A stretch of DNA of 64,000 nucleotides from Govania unica (GTDB taxonomy: Bacteria; Pseudomonadota; Alphaproteobacteria; Sphingomonadales; Govanellaceae): contig NZ_JANWOI010000004.1 in assembly GCF_027920805.1 (NCBI RefSeq), positions 434,001-498,000 of the forward strand, read 5' to 3'. The translations under genes were made by a program, and so were the position numbers. The notes below the pieces were generated by a model, which was not told where the DNA came from, searched no databases, and was given only the letters and a program-made list of their open reading frames with translations. The first letter of the stretch is position 1, and the number at the start of each line of letters is the position of its first letter. Below, piece by piece: positions 8,681 to 16,717 of the stretch.

Positions 8681-9991
8681 TTATTTGTGAGCGGCGCGCA
8701 CGGCGCGGCGGGCCACAAGTTTGTCCTGAATGCGAATAGGCCGGGCGGCTTTTGGCACCTCGACCGGGAATATGGGTTCGGGCCGCACCGCAACGGTGGT
8801 ATCGGCCTTGAAGCCATTGAAGCCCGTGCGCATGGCGAAGCCATAGGCCCCAAGTTGCCCGATTTCGATCCAGTCACCTTCCTGCACGTCTTCGGGAAGG
8901 TAAAACGGCCCTTTCATGAAATCTATGTTATCGCAGGTCGGCCCAAAAAAGCTGAAAGGCTTCATAAGCGGCGACGGCTGCGGCACATCGGTGGCGCTGA
9001 TCTCGGCATCGGGCCGGATCAGACGTGCCGGATAGCGCCAGCCAAAGCCCTGTCCGGCATCGAACAGCGAGCCATAGGTGCCGTCATTGAGATAAAGCTT
9101 GTCGCCACGGCGATGCTCCACCTTGACGATGACCTTGCCGCCGGTGCCCGCAAGACCACGGCCGGGTTCGCACCAAAGCTCGGTTGCGGCGAAGCCGTTG
9201 TCGGCCACGGCCTGACGGATTTCAGCCATGTAATCTTCAAAGGGCGGCGGCACCATATCCGGATAGGCCACCGGGAACCCGCCGCCGATATCCAGGATAT
9301 CCAGCGTCACACCGGCTTCGGCCACGATGGCGCGGGCCTTTTCAATGGCCTCGCGGTAGGACACCGGGTTCAGGCATTGGGAGCCCACATGGAAGCAGAG
9401 CCCAAGCTTATGCGACACCCGGCGCGCCTGACGCAGCAGGGTTACCGCCTCGTCATGCTCGGCGCCGAATTTGCCCGACAGGTCATAAGCCGCCGATCCC
9501 TTCGGCAGCGCGATGCGCACGAACAGATTGATGCGGCTCGCGGCGTTGGTTTCCTCGATGACCTTGATGATCTCGGATTCGCTGTCGATGACGAAATCGC
9601 GCACGCCCATGCGGAAGGCCGAGGCAATGGCGCGACGGCTTTTGATCGGATGCATGAACGACAGCCGCGCATTCGGGAACATCGAATGCACAAGCTCGAC
9701 TTCGCCCTCGGACGCCACGTCGAAATGGCGCACACCGGCATTATAAAGATATTGCAGCACGCGGCGGTCCGGATTGACCTTGACGGCATAAAGCGTCTGG
9801 CCCGGGAACTGCGTCAGAAACGCGCGGGCATTGGCGCGCAGCTCGTCAGGATAGAGCACCTGTACGGGCTCGTCCGGGCGCAACGTCGCGACAGCTTCAT
9901 CCAGCGACGCAAAAACCGCGAGGTCAGCGTCGTCACGGAAGGAATCAATCGGAAGGGACAGGAGCTGTGAGGTCATATCGGTCAACTGCAT
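8681..9991 (-). CDS. type III PLP-dependent ornithine/lysine decarboxylase
   Basis: About 436 residues from the ATG at 9991. The fold III decarboxylase signature LYAVKVNP holds the PLP lysine (K71). HVGSQC, DIGGGFP, CEPGRGLAG and the C-terminal FFGPTCDNIDF (catalytic Cys and Asp) follow, as in ornithine decarboxylase. It decarboxylates ornithine (or lysine) to putrescine (or cadaverine) in the cytosol, feeding the downstream deoxyhypusine-synthase-like enzyme. The start is unclear: ATGs at 9991 and 9976 lack a clear ribosome binding site and the frame is open to a GTG at 10063. A leader with an upstream ORF precedes it. Confidence 0.92.
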   Translation of the reverse strand: MQLTDMTSQLLSLPIDSFRDDADLAVFASLDEAVATLRPDEPVQVLYPDELRANARAFLTQFPGQTLYAVKVNPDRRVLQYLYNAGVRHFDVASEGEVELVHSMFPNARLSFMHPIKSRRAIASAFRMGVRDFVIDSESEIIKVIEETNAASRINLFVRIALPKGSAAYDLSGKFGAEHDEAVTLLRQARRVSHKLGLCFHVGSQCLNPVSYREAIEKARAIVAEAGVTLDILDIGGGFPVAYPDMVPPPFEDYMAEIRQAVADNGFAATELWCEPGRGLAGTGGKVIVKVEHRRGDKLYLNDGTYGSLFDAGQGFGWRYPARLIRPDAEISATDVPQPSPLMKPFSFFGPTCDNIDFMKGPFYLPEDVQEGDWIEIGQLGAYGFAMRTGFNGFKADTTVAVRPEPIFPVEVPKAARPIRIQDKLVARRAVRAAHK

Positions 9992-10079
9992 TGAAAAAAT
10001 AACAGCGTCCCCGCGGTATTGTATACCGTAGGACATCCATTCCATCGACAGGGCCCGGATCACGGGGACTGACGATGGA
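9992..10079 (-). promoter_or_regulatory. possible attenuator hairpin between leader ORF and decarboxylase gene
   Basis: Reading the minus strand after the leader-ORF stop, GTCCCCG can pair with CGGGGAC about 50 bases later. A small hairpin CGGTAT-ACA-ATACCG lies inside, and TTATTTTTT follows just before the decarboxylase ATG at 9991. This has the shape of a terminator or an initiation-blocking structure. The alphaproteobacterial speF leader (a known conserved 5' element of ornithine decarboxylase genes) occupies this position in other species; I cannot verify a match to its consensus. Confidence 0.5.
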
Positions 10080-10214
10080 TCAACGCGTACTCGATCTCGG
10101 ACTGAGCCTATGCTGGATCAGTTGATCGAAACGAGCTTGCGACCGATTCTCGAAAGTAGAGGAAAACGATCGTGCGACAGGGCCTAAACCCTTGATGTAG
10201 CCGAGGAAGGTCAT
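10080..10214 (-). CDS. candidate 44-residue leader peptide upstream of the decarboxylase
   Basis: An ATG at 10214 stands five bases behind AAAGGAGGT, the strongest Shine-Dalgarno seen in the window. The frame encodes 44 residues, starting MTFLGYIKGLGPVARSF and ending in an arginine-rich tail (RLSPRSSTR). Two of the late arginine codons are AGG and AGA, which look rare in this GC-rich genome. The stop lies about 90 bases before the decarboxylase ATG, with a possible hairpin in between. E. coli speF is controlled by a leader peptide that senses ornithine; an analogous role is inferred. No sequence homologue is recognised, so it could also be a non-regulatory small protein. Confidence 0.6.
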   Translation of the reverse strand: MTFLGYIKGLGPVARSFSSTFENRSQARFDQLIQHRLSPRSSTR

Positions 10215-10228
10215 GTGCCACCTCCTTT

Positions 10229-10707
10229 AATCAATCAGACGATTGGTCCAACTAAAAAAAAGTGCGACGGTGTCGTTACATAACCTGCAAGGGGCCAGTG
10301 GCACGTGCGATCGTCAGAAGCACAAATGGGCCAAATAGACCCCGAATGCAATAGTTTTTTTTGATCTTTTTCGGGTTCCGGAAAATTCGTGGTTTCGCTT
10401 GGGATTCTGCGGGGTTGGAAGGGGTCCGGAGGGGGGCGTCAAAGCACCGGAAAATGGCCATTTTTGGGGGTGCGGTCCCGGGTCCTCCGTGCGGATCCGC
10501 CCGCCCGGCCGGCGTCGGCAAGTCTCTGGTGGTTGCCGCGGCAACGGAGGGATGCCGGAGGAAATCCCGGCTGCTTTCTGTTGAATCGGTCAACGCGGCC
10601 GGATTCTTTTCACGGATTGGTCTTGCAACCGGTCGGAGCCAGCGCCCGGTCGGCGGAGGACTGTCGTCTCGGACAGGTTGCCGCAAGCCTGCAGGCTGCG
10701 GCTGCCT
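10229..10707. other. gene-free region upstream of the decarboxylase leader
   Basis: About 480 bases without a convincing gene. It should contain the promoter of the polyamine operon; no clear -35/-10 pair was fixed. It holds a perfect 14-base palindrome, AAAATGGCCATTTT, at 10451-10464 and several G-runs. A minus-strand frame of 136 codons crosses it but has a composition unlike a real protein. Confidence 0.6.
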
Positions 10708-11562
10708 TTATGTTTTGTCAGACCCGAGAAACGCCGCACTCGCGGCGAGCACGGCGCTTGGCTGGTCGCGGTGGGGGCTATGTCCGCAATCGGGCAGCAT
10801 GAGCCGGGTCACCGGCCCGGCAACCGACGCGGCGATGGCGTCGATCTGCGCCAGGGTGCCATACTCATCATCTTCCCCCTGGATAAGCAACAGCGGGGCG
10901 CGGAGGCTGCAAAGCTCCGCCGTGATGTCCCAGGGCCGGAAGGCGGGGCTGAGCCAGATGCGGTTCCAGCGCCAGAACACCCCCTCCGGATCGTCATGAT
11001 GGCGGCCGAGGCGTTCGATCAGCGCCGTCTCCCGCGCCGCCGCGCCGATCCGGGCGATGGCCTTGACCGAGATGTCCTCCACAAAGACATGGGGCGCCTC
11101 GACGATGACGGCCCGCGCGCGGTCGGGAAAGGCGGCGGCATATAAAAGGGCGACGGTCGCCCCGTCGCTATGGCCGAACAGCACCGGGCGGTCGATCCGG
11201 GCGGCGGCCAGCACGGCGGGCAGGATCTGGGTGGCCTCGCTGCTCATATAGTCCGGGGCATAGTCCCCCGCGACAGGGCCCGAGCTGCCATAGCCCGGCC
11301 GTGAATAGGCAAAGACGGCGAGGCCGGTCCGGGCGGCGAGCGCGGCCGTGAATCCACCCCATTGGGAGACCGAGCCCAGCCCCTCATGCAGGAGGACGAT
11401 GACCGGGGAGGCATCATCTCCCTTATCCATATCTTTGGCCTCAGCTTGGCCAAAACGGAGATATTCGATAGTCAGCCCGTCATGCCCCGACGCGGCGGGC
11501 AGAGACAGAAAGCCAATTTCGGGGGTGGCGGGCTCTGCTCGGGTCATGGGGACGCTATCCAT
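10708..11562 (-). CDS. alpha/beta-fold hydrolase
   Basis: About 284 residues from an ATG at 11562. The alpha/beta hydrolase triad is readable: nucleophile serine in LFGHSDGATVAL, acid in IQGEDDEYGT and histidine in DCGHSPHRDQP. The oxyanion region is VLLHEGLGSVSQW. This is typical of small esterase or C-C hydrolase-like enzymes of unknown substrate. The start is uncertain: in-frame alternatives exist at 11715 (GTG), 11610 and 11547, none with a strong ribosome binding site. It stands alone between the polyamine leader region and a divergent host-attachment-type gene. Confidence 0.85.
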   Translation of the reverse strand: MDSVPMTRAEPATPEIGFLSLPAASGHDGLTIEYLRFGQAEAKDMDKGDDASPVIVLLHEGLGSVSQWGGFTAALAARTGLAVFAYSRPGYGSSGPVAGDYAPDYMSSEATQILPAVLAAARIDRPVLFGHSDGATVALLYAAAFPDRARAVIVEAPHVFVEDISVKAIARIGAAARETALIERLGRHHDDPEGVFWRWNRIWLSPAFRPWDITAELCSLRAPLLLIQGEDDEYGTLAQIDAIAASVAGPVTRLMLPDCGHSPHRDQPSAVLAASAAFLGSDKT

Positions 11563-11821
11563 AGAAGGGAGTCTGTCCTTGTTATAAGGGGTTGGCTTCA
11601 GGGACGCCATCTTCCCCAACATAAGGGGAATGAGCAGGGCTCGCGACCTGCCGCAGGGAACACCGAATTGAACAGGGGGCGGCTGTTCAGCGCGATCAAA
11701 ACGCATTAGACTCACGGATTGGAGAGAGTCTCACGGTTTGCAGAGAGTCTGGGGGGCTGTACAGGGTGCTGTTTTCGAATCTCAATTATCAAGGCAATAG
11801 CCTGAGCATCGGGAGAGTATC

Positions 11822-12280
11822 ATGCAAAAGCCGGTCACCTGGGTATTGATCGCGGACGGGCAAAGAGCCCGTGTGTTGAAGACGAACGGGTCCGCCGTGA
11901 ACGGCCGAAAGCGGGACTTTACCTCGGCCATGGATCATGAATTCATAGGCAATCCCCTGCCGTCCCACGAACTAGGCACCGACCGGCTGGGCCGCGCCCG
12001 CGACGGCTTCGGTCAAAGTCGGCACAGCATGGAAAATCCCACCGACCCCCATCGCTATGAAAAGCGTCGCTTCGCCCGCGAAATCATCGCCGCGCTTGAA
12101 GGCGAGCGCCAGAAGGGCGCGTTCGGACGTCTGGTCATCGTCGCCCCGCCCCAGGCTCTCGGCGATATCCGCGCGGAACTGCCGAACGGACTGAAATCCC
12201 TGGTCGCCGCCGAAATCAACAAGGACCTCACCCACGTGCCGCCCCACGAGCTTCCGGCGCATCTTGATGGCGTGATGTAA
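11822..12280 (+). CDS. host attachment family protein (Host_attach, archaeal release-factor-like fold)
   Basis: 152 residues. The start WVLIADGQRARVLK, the central HRYEKRRFAREIIAALE and the end LVIVAPPQALGDIRAEL match the 'protein required for attachment to host cells' family. The name comes from one plant-associated bacterium; the family is widespread in free-living proteobacteria and its biochemical role is unknown, with structural relation to eRF1/baeRF-type domains. It is preceded by GGGAGAGTATC. It is a single-gene unit, and the name should not be read as evidence of host association. Confidence 0.85.
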   Translation: MQKPVTWVLIADGQRARVLKTNGSAVNGRKRDFTSAMDHEFIGNPLPSHELGTDRLGRARDGFGQSRHSMENPTDPHRYEKRRFAREIIAALEGERQKGAFGRLVIVAPPQALGDIRAELPNGLKSLVAAEINKDLTHVPPHELPAHLDGVM

Positions 12281-12430
12281 AATCGGCGCTCAGACAGCCG
12301 GAAAGTCTGGAGCCGTGACATTGAGGGAGGGCATGAGCCTGTCCCCATGTGCTCCCGAATGCACTTTCGGTCATGCTGAGCGTAAGCCACCCCAAGACCT
12401 CCTCCTTTTGATTTCATCCCCCGACGATGG

Positions 12431-12464
12431 AAACAAAAGTAGAACATTTGCGGGCAAATGTCAA
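12431..12464 (-). promoter_or_regulatory. orphan leftward promoter with SOS-like box
   Basis: On the minus strand TTGACA (12464-12459) is 17 bases from TACTTT (12441-12436). The spacer ends in GTTC, and with the following bases gives GTTC-N7-GTTT, one mismatch from the alphaproteobacterial LexA box GTTC-N7-GTTC. A perfect palindrome, ACATTTGC-GG-GCAAATGT (12444-12461), overlaps it. A strong AAAGGAGGAGG lies downstream near 12400 but leads only into a repeat-like sequence, so no gene is assigned. The palindrome could instead be a weak terminator for the cassette ending at 12501. Confidence 0.45.
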
Positions 12465-12500
12465 GCGAATTCTCACGTGCCAGTGCGCCGACAGATTGCT

Positions 12501-13193
12501 TTACAATCCGGCGAGCCAACCCGCAAACACCTGCTGCGCCGCTTCCGCCAGCCGGGGCGCATGATGGGCGCTGTCGGTCCTGAGCTCGTGCACGCTCAGG
12601 CTTTCTGTTTTGGCGATCTCGACCGCATGGCCGATGAGCCATCTTTCAAAATCGGCGCCCGGCACTTCCAGATGGAATTGCAGGCCGAGCACATGAGTGT
12701 CAATGGCGAACGCCTGATTGCGCGTGATCGCGGTCGACGCGAGACGCACCGCCTCGTCCGGCAGATCAAAGACATCGCCATGCCAATGCAGCACCGACAG
12801 ATCGGCGATGGCAGCGAGCGGCGACCCTGCGCCGTCATCGCTGAGCTCAACCGGGGCCCAGCCGATTTCTTTTTCGCGGCCGGGATAAACACGGGCCCCG
12901 GCGGCGCGCGCGATCAGTTGCGCGCCAAGGCATATGCCAAGCGTCGGCTGCGGATGGCGCAGCCGGACGTCGATCAGATCCAGTTCGTCATGGAGGAACG
13001 GATAGAGATCGTCTTCATAAGCCCCGATGGGCCCGCCGAGCACGATCAACAGATCGGCATCCCGCGCGAGCGTAAGATCATCCACACCGGCATCGAGAAT
13101 ATCGATATCGTAATTGAGCCCGGCCAGCACCGGCCCAAGCAACCCCAGATCCTCAAACGCCACATGACGAATGGCGACAGCCCGCTTATTCAT
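12501..13193 (-). CDS. class I glutamine amidotransferase (GMP-synthase-like)
   Basis: 230 residues. The triad of class I amidotransferases is present: nucleophile Cys in LGICLGAQL and the His/Glu pair in GLQFHLEVP. LIVLGGPIGAYED near residue 50 is the GMP-synthase-like subgroup signature. Such stand-alone domains release ammonia from glutamine or hydrolyse gamma-glutamyl bonds. It is the last gene of a three-gene minus-strand cassette, four bases downstream of the RimK-like ligase. A hydrolase for gamma-glutamyl products or an ammonia supplier for the ligase are both possible; the context does not decide. Confidence 0.88.
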   Translation of the reverse strand: MNKRAVAIRHVAFEDLGLLGPVLAGLNYDIDILDAGVDDLTLARDADLLIVLGGPIGAYEDDLYPFLHDELDLIDVRLRHPQPTLGICLGAQLIARAAGARVYPGREKEIGWAPVELSDDGAGSPLAAIADLSVLHWHGDVFDLPDEAVRLASTAITRNQAFAIDTHVLGLQFHLEVPGADFERWLIGHAVEIAKTESLSVHELRTDSAHHAPRLAEAAQQVFAGWLAGL

Positions 13194-13197
13194 AAGA

Positions 13198-14682
13198 CTA
13201 TTGCTCCAACCGGGTCACAAACCAGCGTACAAGACGCGCCCACAGTTCATCCTTCAAGGCCGCATCCTCGACGCCATGGTCAAGGTTCGGATTGTCATTG
13301 ACCTCGATGACATAGGCACCGCCGCCGTTTTCCTTGATATCGACTCCGTAAAGCCCGCTGCCGATCAGATTGGCCGCCCGCAATCCGATGTCGATGATAT
13401 GGGGCGGCGTGTCCTCAACGGCAAAGGTCTTGAAGCCACCGGCGATAGCGCTGCCGTCCGGTTTGTGCTGAATGATCTGCCAATGTTTTTTGGCCATGAA
13501 ATACTGGCAGGCAAACAACGGTTCGCCGCCCAGCACGCCGACGCGCCAGTCAAGTTCCGTCGGCATGAACTCCTGCGCCAGGATGAGATCGGTATCCTCG
13601 AACATCTGGTCGATCAGCTTGCGCAGTTTGGCCAGGCTATCGGCCTTATGCACGCCGCGGCTGAACGATCCATCGGGAATTTTCACCACCATGGGCAGGC
13701 CCAGAAACTCGACCGCCTGCTCGATATCCTTCGGATGGGTGATCATCATGGTTTTCGGCGTGGCGACGTCGTTGGCGCTCAGAAGCTCGTTCAGATAAAT
13801 CTTGTTGGTGCAGCGGATCATGGACACCGGATCGTCAATGACCGGCATGCCTTCCTGAGCGGCACGACGCGCGAATTGATAGGTATGATTGTTGATCGAG
13901 GTGGTTTCGCGAATAAACAGCGCATCGAATTCGACTAGCCGGTTCATGTCTTTCTTGGTGATCGGCTCCACATCGATATTCATCTTCGCCGCCACGCGGG
14001 CAAAGCGTTTCAGAGTATCGAAACTGGACGGCGGCAAATCTTCCTTCGGGTCATAAAGCACCGCAAGCGACCAGTCGGCAGGCGTTTTCTGCTTCGGCGA
14101 TCGCCATTCGCGTTTGGTATGGTTGCGCAGGGAGTCATGGAGGAATGTGATTTCATCATCTTCGAGTTTGTCGATGGTGCGCGCCCGGATGCGTTTGATC
14201 TTGAGCAACGCCGGCTCACCGTCCGCGCTGCCGCTTGCAACTTCGATGGACACCTCGATGATGGGATAGCGGAACCAGTCGAAAATTTCCCGGGCCAGGC
14301 GATCATAGTCCGGCAAGTTTGCCGCATTGAAACAAATCAGCAGATCAAAGGCCTCGGTCGGCGGATGATCCAGGCGATGGGCGCATTTGTTCAGCACGTC
14401 CTCAAGATCCGGCAAGGCATGGGCATAAAGCAGACGCCCGCCCAGCTCCAGCATGCTTTCGGCCGAGGGCAGGATGCGCTGGCCACGCGCTTCCGCCAAC
14501 AATGAACAGTAATAGCCTTCGCTCTGATAGTTATAGCTGCGGGCGAGATTGATGAGATTGGGCCGGGCCCCTGCGAACAACTGCGCGCGGCTGAGATAAT
14601 CGCGGGTGGTGATCACCTTATGAGGCGTTTCCGCATTTGGAAAATCCTTGGGGTTTTCGACGAGGATCACCCATTGGGTCAT
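13198..14682 (-). CDS. RimK-like ATP-grasp amide ligase with N-terminal RLAN domain
   Basis: 494 residues. Residues 1 to about 200 resemble the RLAN domain (RimK-like ATP-grasp N-terminal): WVILVENPKDF, then LARSYNYQSEGYYCSLLAEARGQRILPS. The C-terminal half is an ATP-grasp: IRETTSINNHTYQFARRAA, LPMVVKIPDGSFSRGVHK, LAQEFMPTELDWRVGVLGG and the metal-binding IEVNDNPNLDHGVED. RimK proteins add glutamates to ribosomal S6 or make peptides; RLAN-type members are experimentally uncharacterised as far as I know. The start overlaps the stop of the GNAT/C39 gene by four bases, and the amidotransferase follows four bases downstream, so the three are translationally linked. Confidence 0.88.
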   Translation of the reverse strand: MTQWVILVENPKDFPNAETPHKVITTRDYLSRAQLFAGARPNLINLARSYNYQSEGYYCSLLAEARGQRILPSAESMLELGGRLLYAHALPDLEDVLNKCAHRLDHPPTEAFDLLICFNAANLPDYDRLAREIFDWFRYPIIEVSIEVASGSADGEPALLKIKRIRARTIDKLEDDEITFLHDSLRNHTKREWRSPKQKTPADWSLAVLYDPKEDLPPSSFDTLKRFARVAAKMNIDVEPITKKDMNRLVEFDALFIRETTSINNHTYQFARRAAQEGMPVIDDPVSMIRCTNKIYLNELLSANDVATPKTMMITHPKDIEQAVEFLGLPMVVKIPDGSFSRGVHKADSLAKLRKLIDQMFEDTDLILAQEFMPTELDWRVGVLGGEPLFACQYFMAKKHWQIIQHKPDGSAIAGGFKTFAVEDTPPHIIDIGLRAANLIGSGLYGVDIKENGGGAYVIEVNDNPNLDHGVEDAALKDELWARLVRWFVTRLEQ

Positions 14683-15815
14683 CGGCTGTTGCCTCCCTTC
14701 AGTGCGATTGCCGCCATCCGGCGGTCCCGCCCCACCCGTATCATGCGCTGAAACGCGGCCCAGGGGATAGGCAATCCCGAGGCCGCGTCGGCGGTCTCAA
14801 GATCCTCATCTTCAACCCAGGGGTCATGAATATAGACATGATGATCGTCCGACGCATGCACCAGCACCCAGTGCGGTTCATCATCGCGAAACATTTCATA
14901 GCCGTTGATCAGCACGATCGCGAGCCCGCCCTGCTCCAGCAGCAGATGCAGCGTCTTGCGGTCCAGCCCCTTCGGATGCAGGGGGATGCCGCCGTCCATG
15001 GCCTGGGCGCGGAAATCCTCCTGCACCACATTCATGACGTCGCGGCGTTCCTTGTTGCGGAGGCCCTCAAGGAAGAACAGCCCCTTGCGTGAGGACCAGA
15101 TGTCCGCTTGCACGCCATATTTCAAAAGCGCCACGCTCATGCCGAAGGGTTCGCAGCCGCCGACGCCCGAGGTCATGAAAATGGTGGTGGCCTCGCGCCA
15201 CAGCTTCAATTCAAAGCGGCGGTCATATTTGCTGCCTTGGGGCGGGCGTTTCTTGAACCAGCGCATGGCCATGATCATGCAGGCCGGTCCGCAGGTGAAA
15301 TCCGTGCTCTGACGATAATAGGGCGGCTGTTTGCCGCGCGGCGGCGTGGTCCCGGCCAGTCGCTTTTCAAACCTGAGCGCGCTCGCGTGATCGGCATAAT
15401 AATCCGCATAAATGCCGAACTGCCGATAGCCCCCATGCTGATAAAGCGCAACGGCGGGCGCATTATCGGCACGCACTTCAAGCCGAAGGAAAATACAGCC
15501 ATGGTCAAAAGCATAAGCCTCGGCAGCCTCAAGCAGGCGATGCCCGATGCCCTTGCCCTGCCCGTGGTCGGCAACGGCAATGGAATAAAGCCGGGCCAGC
15601 GCCGTGCCCGTCCGATAAAGCACCAGCGCATAGCCAAGCCGCTCGCCCTGGTCTTCAGCCACGAGAAAGCTTGCCGTCTTGCGGCTGATCAGGCGTTTGA
15701 GGCTGCGGCGGGAAATGCGATCGGTGGGAAACACCTGATCCTCGATGGCGATCAGGGCATCGATGTCGCTTGTGCGCGCCTTGCGGATGGTGAGGGCGGA
15801 GGGGCGTTTGTTCAC
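14679..15815 (-). CDS. GNAT acetyltransferase fused to C39-like cysteine peptidase
   Basis: 378 residues in two parts. Residues 1-150 are a GNAT domain (ALARLYSIAVADHGQGKGIG is the acetyl-CoA loop, APAVALYQHGGYRQFG the C-terminal motif). Residues 160-375 resemble the C39-like/DUF3335 peptidase, with the nucleophile in DFTCGPACMIMAMRW, a histidine in EPHWVLVHA and an acid in YIHDPW. C39 peptidases cut leader peptides after double glycine, but this soluble type is not attached to a transporter. It is the first gene of the cassette with the ATP-grasp and amidotransferase genes, starting at a GTG behind GGGAG. No short precursor peptide gene was seen nearby. Confidence 0.87.
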   Translation of the reverse strand: MNKRPSALTIRKARTSDIDALIAIEDQVFPTDRISRRSLKRLISRKTASFLVAEDQGERLGYALVLYRTGTALARLYSIAVADHGQGKGIGHRLLEAAEAYAFDHGCIFLRLEVRADNAPAVALYQHGGYRQFGIYADYYADHASALRFEKRLAGTTPPRGKQPPYYRQSTDFTCGPACMIMAMRWFKKRPPQGSKYDRRFELKLWREATTIFMTSGVGGCEPFGMSVALLKYGVQADIWSSRKGLFFLEGLRNKERRDVMNVVQEDFRAQAMDGGIPLHPKGLDRKTLHLLLEQGGLAIVLINGYEMFRDDEPHWVLVHASDDHHVYIHDPWVEDEDLETADAASGLPIPWAAFQRMIRVGRDRRMAAIALKGGNSR

Positions 15816-15993
15816 ATGACGGCTCCCGGCGGAGGAGCGGTCCGTGGAGAGCAGGGAAAGGTCATGAGTGACAACCAGCCCTTTTGCGATGTTCGCTTTT
15901 TGGTCAAGCCCGTCTGCTTATCAGGGATAAGATTTCGACCGATCAGGAAAGTCTAGAACGATTCGCCACTTTTTCCAGAGATAAGTTTGCCGC

Positions 15994-16578
15994 TCAATCG
16001 AACAGGCAGATATCAAAGCAACTCATGATCAGGGTCGGCGCGCAACTGTCACCAGCCTCCGCCTCTGGCGTTGCAGGCTGCACAAAGGGAACGCAGATGA
16101 CTTCTTTTTCTACCGGTTTGAACTCGGGCCGGCTGATCCGGTTGTGATAGAGGAACGGTTGGTTATGTTCGATCACATGGTGAAAGATCGGCCGCCATTT
16201 TTGCGCAAACACCGGTGGCAGGTCCGACAGCAGGCGGCCCCGGCCGACAAAGCCCAGGACGCGGTCGGTTTCGGTGCCGGTCAGGCGGATGCGATAATCA
16301 TCGCCGGTCTTCTCGATCAGGGAGATATAGGGCAGTGACCGGCGCGCCACGGATGGATCGAAGCTTTTACGGTCGGGTGTCCCGCCGGCCGCTGCGGCAA
16401 GTTCAGACCAATAGGTGAAAAATTCCTGATTGATCGCCGACCCGAGGCTGCTGGTCGGGCGCACGTCGACGCTGAAAAACATCGGATATTCACCAATATT
16501 CAGGTGACGAACAAAATTACTCGGCGATTGGCTGTAATAGGCGCGGGTCTTGTCGGCGGCTATCTGCATGCACGGCAT
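15994..16578 (-). CDS. PAS domain-containing protein (PAS_5-like)
   Basis: 194 residues. The block FFTYWSELAAAAGGTPDRKSF, then RRSLPYISLIEK and YRIRLTGTETDRVLG, follows the pattern of single-domain PAS_5 proteins common in Rhodospirillales-type genomes. These are cytosolic sensors of unknown ligand with no output domain. The start at 16578 has weak support; an ATG three codons later is equally possible. It stands about 180 bases downstream of the GNAT/C39 gene start, on the same strand. The upstream sequence (16579-16717) is AT-rich and carries no gene. Confidence 0.75.
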   Translation of the reverse strand: MPCMQIAADKTRAYYSQSPSNFVRHLNIGEYPMFFSVDVRPTSSLGSAINQEFFTYWSELAAAAGGTPDRKSFDPSVARRSLPYISLIEKTGDDYRIRLTGTETDRVLGFVGRGRLLSDLPPVFAQKWRPIFHHVIEHNQPFLYHNRISRPEFKPVEKEVICVPFVQPATPEAEAGDSCAPTLIMSCFDICLFD

Positions 16579-16717
16579 CCCATTTTGAGCGTTTGTGGTC
16601 TCAATTCGGTAGTTGGATACACGAAACGCCTACCAAATGCAGTCAGATTTTACCATAATGGAAAATATATTATTATCATTCTATAAATTAATGAATTATC
16701 TGCAAAGACTGAATAAA

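Noticed and set aside
8687-9970. Plus-strand frame of 427 codons
   Set aside because: Antisense to the PLP decarboxylase, no ribosome binding site and no family pattern.
10276-10686. Minus-strand frame of 136 codons upstream of the decarboxylase leader
   Set aside because: Proline- and arginine-rich composition with no domain pattern, no ribosome binding site, and it would cover the region expected to hold the polyamine operon promoter.
11822-12280. Host-attachment protein as evidence of a host-associated lifestyle
   Set aside because: The family name is historical and the family is common in free-living bacteria.
12444-12461. ACATTTGC-GG-GCAAATGT as a plain intrinsic terminator of the amidoligase cassette
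   Set aside because: The loop would be only two to four bases and there is no uninterrupted T-run; the overlap with a promoter-like sequence fits a regulatory site as well or better.
14679-15815. C39 domain read as a bacteriocin-processing transporter
   Set aside because: No ABC transporter domain, membrane segments or double-glycine precursor gene is present; the peptidase is fused to GNAT instead.
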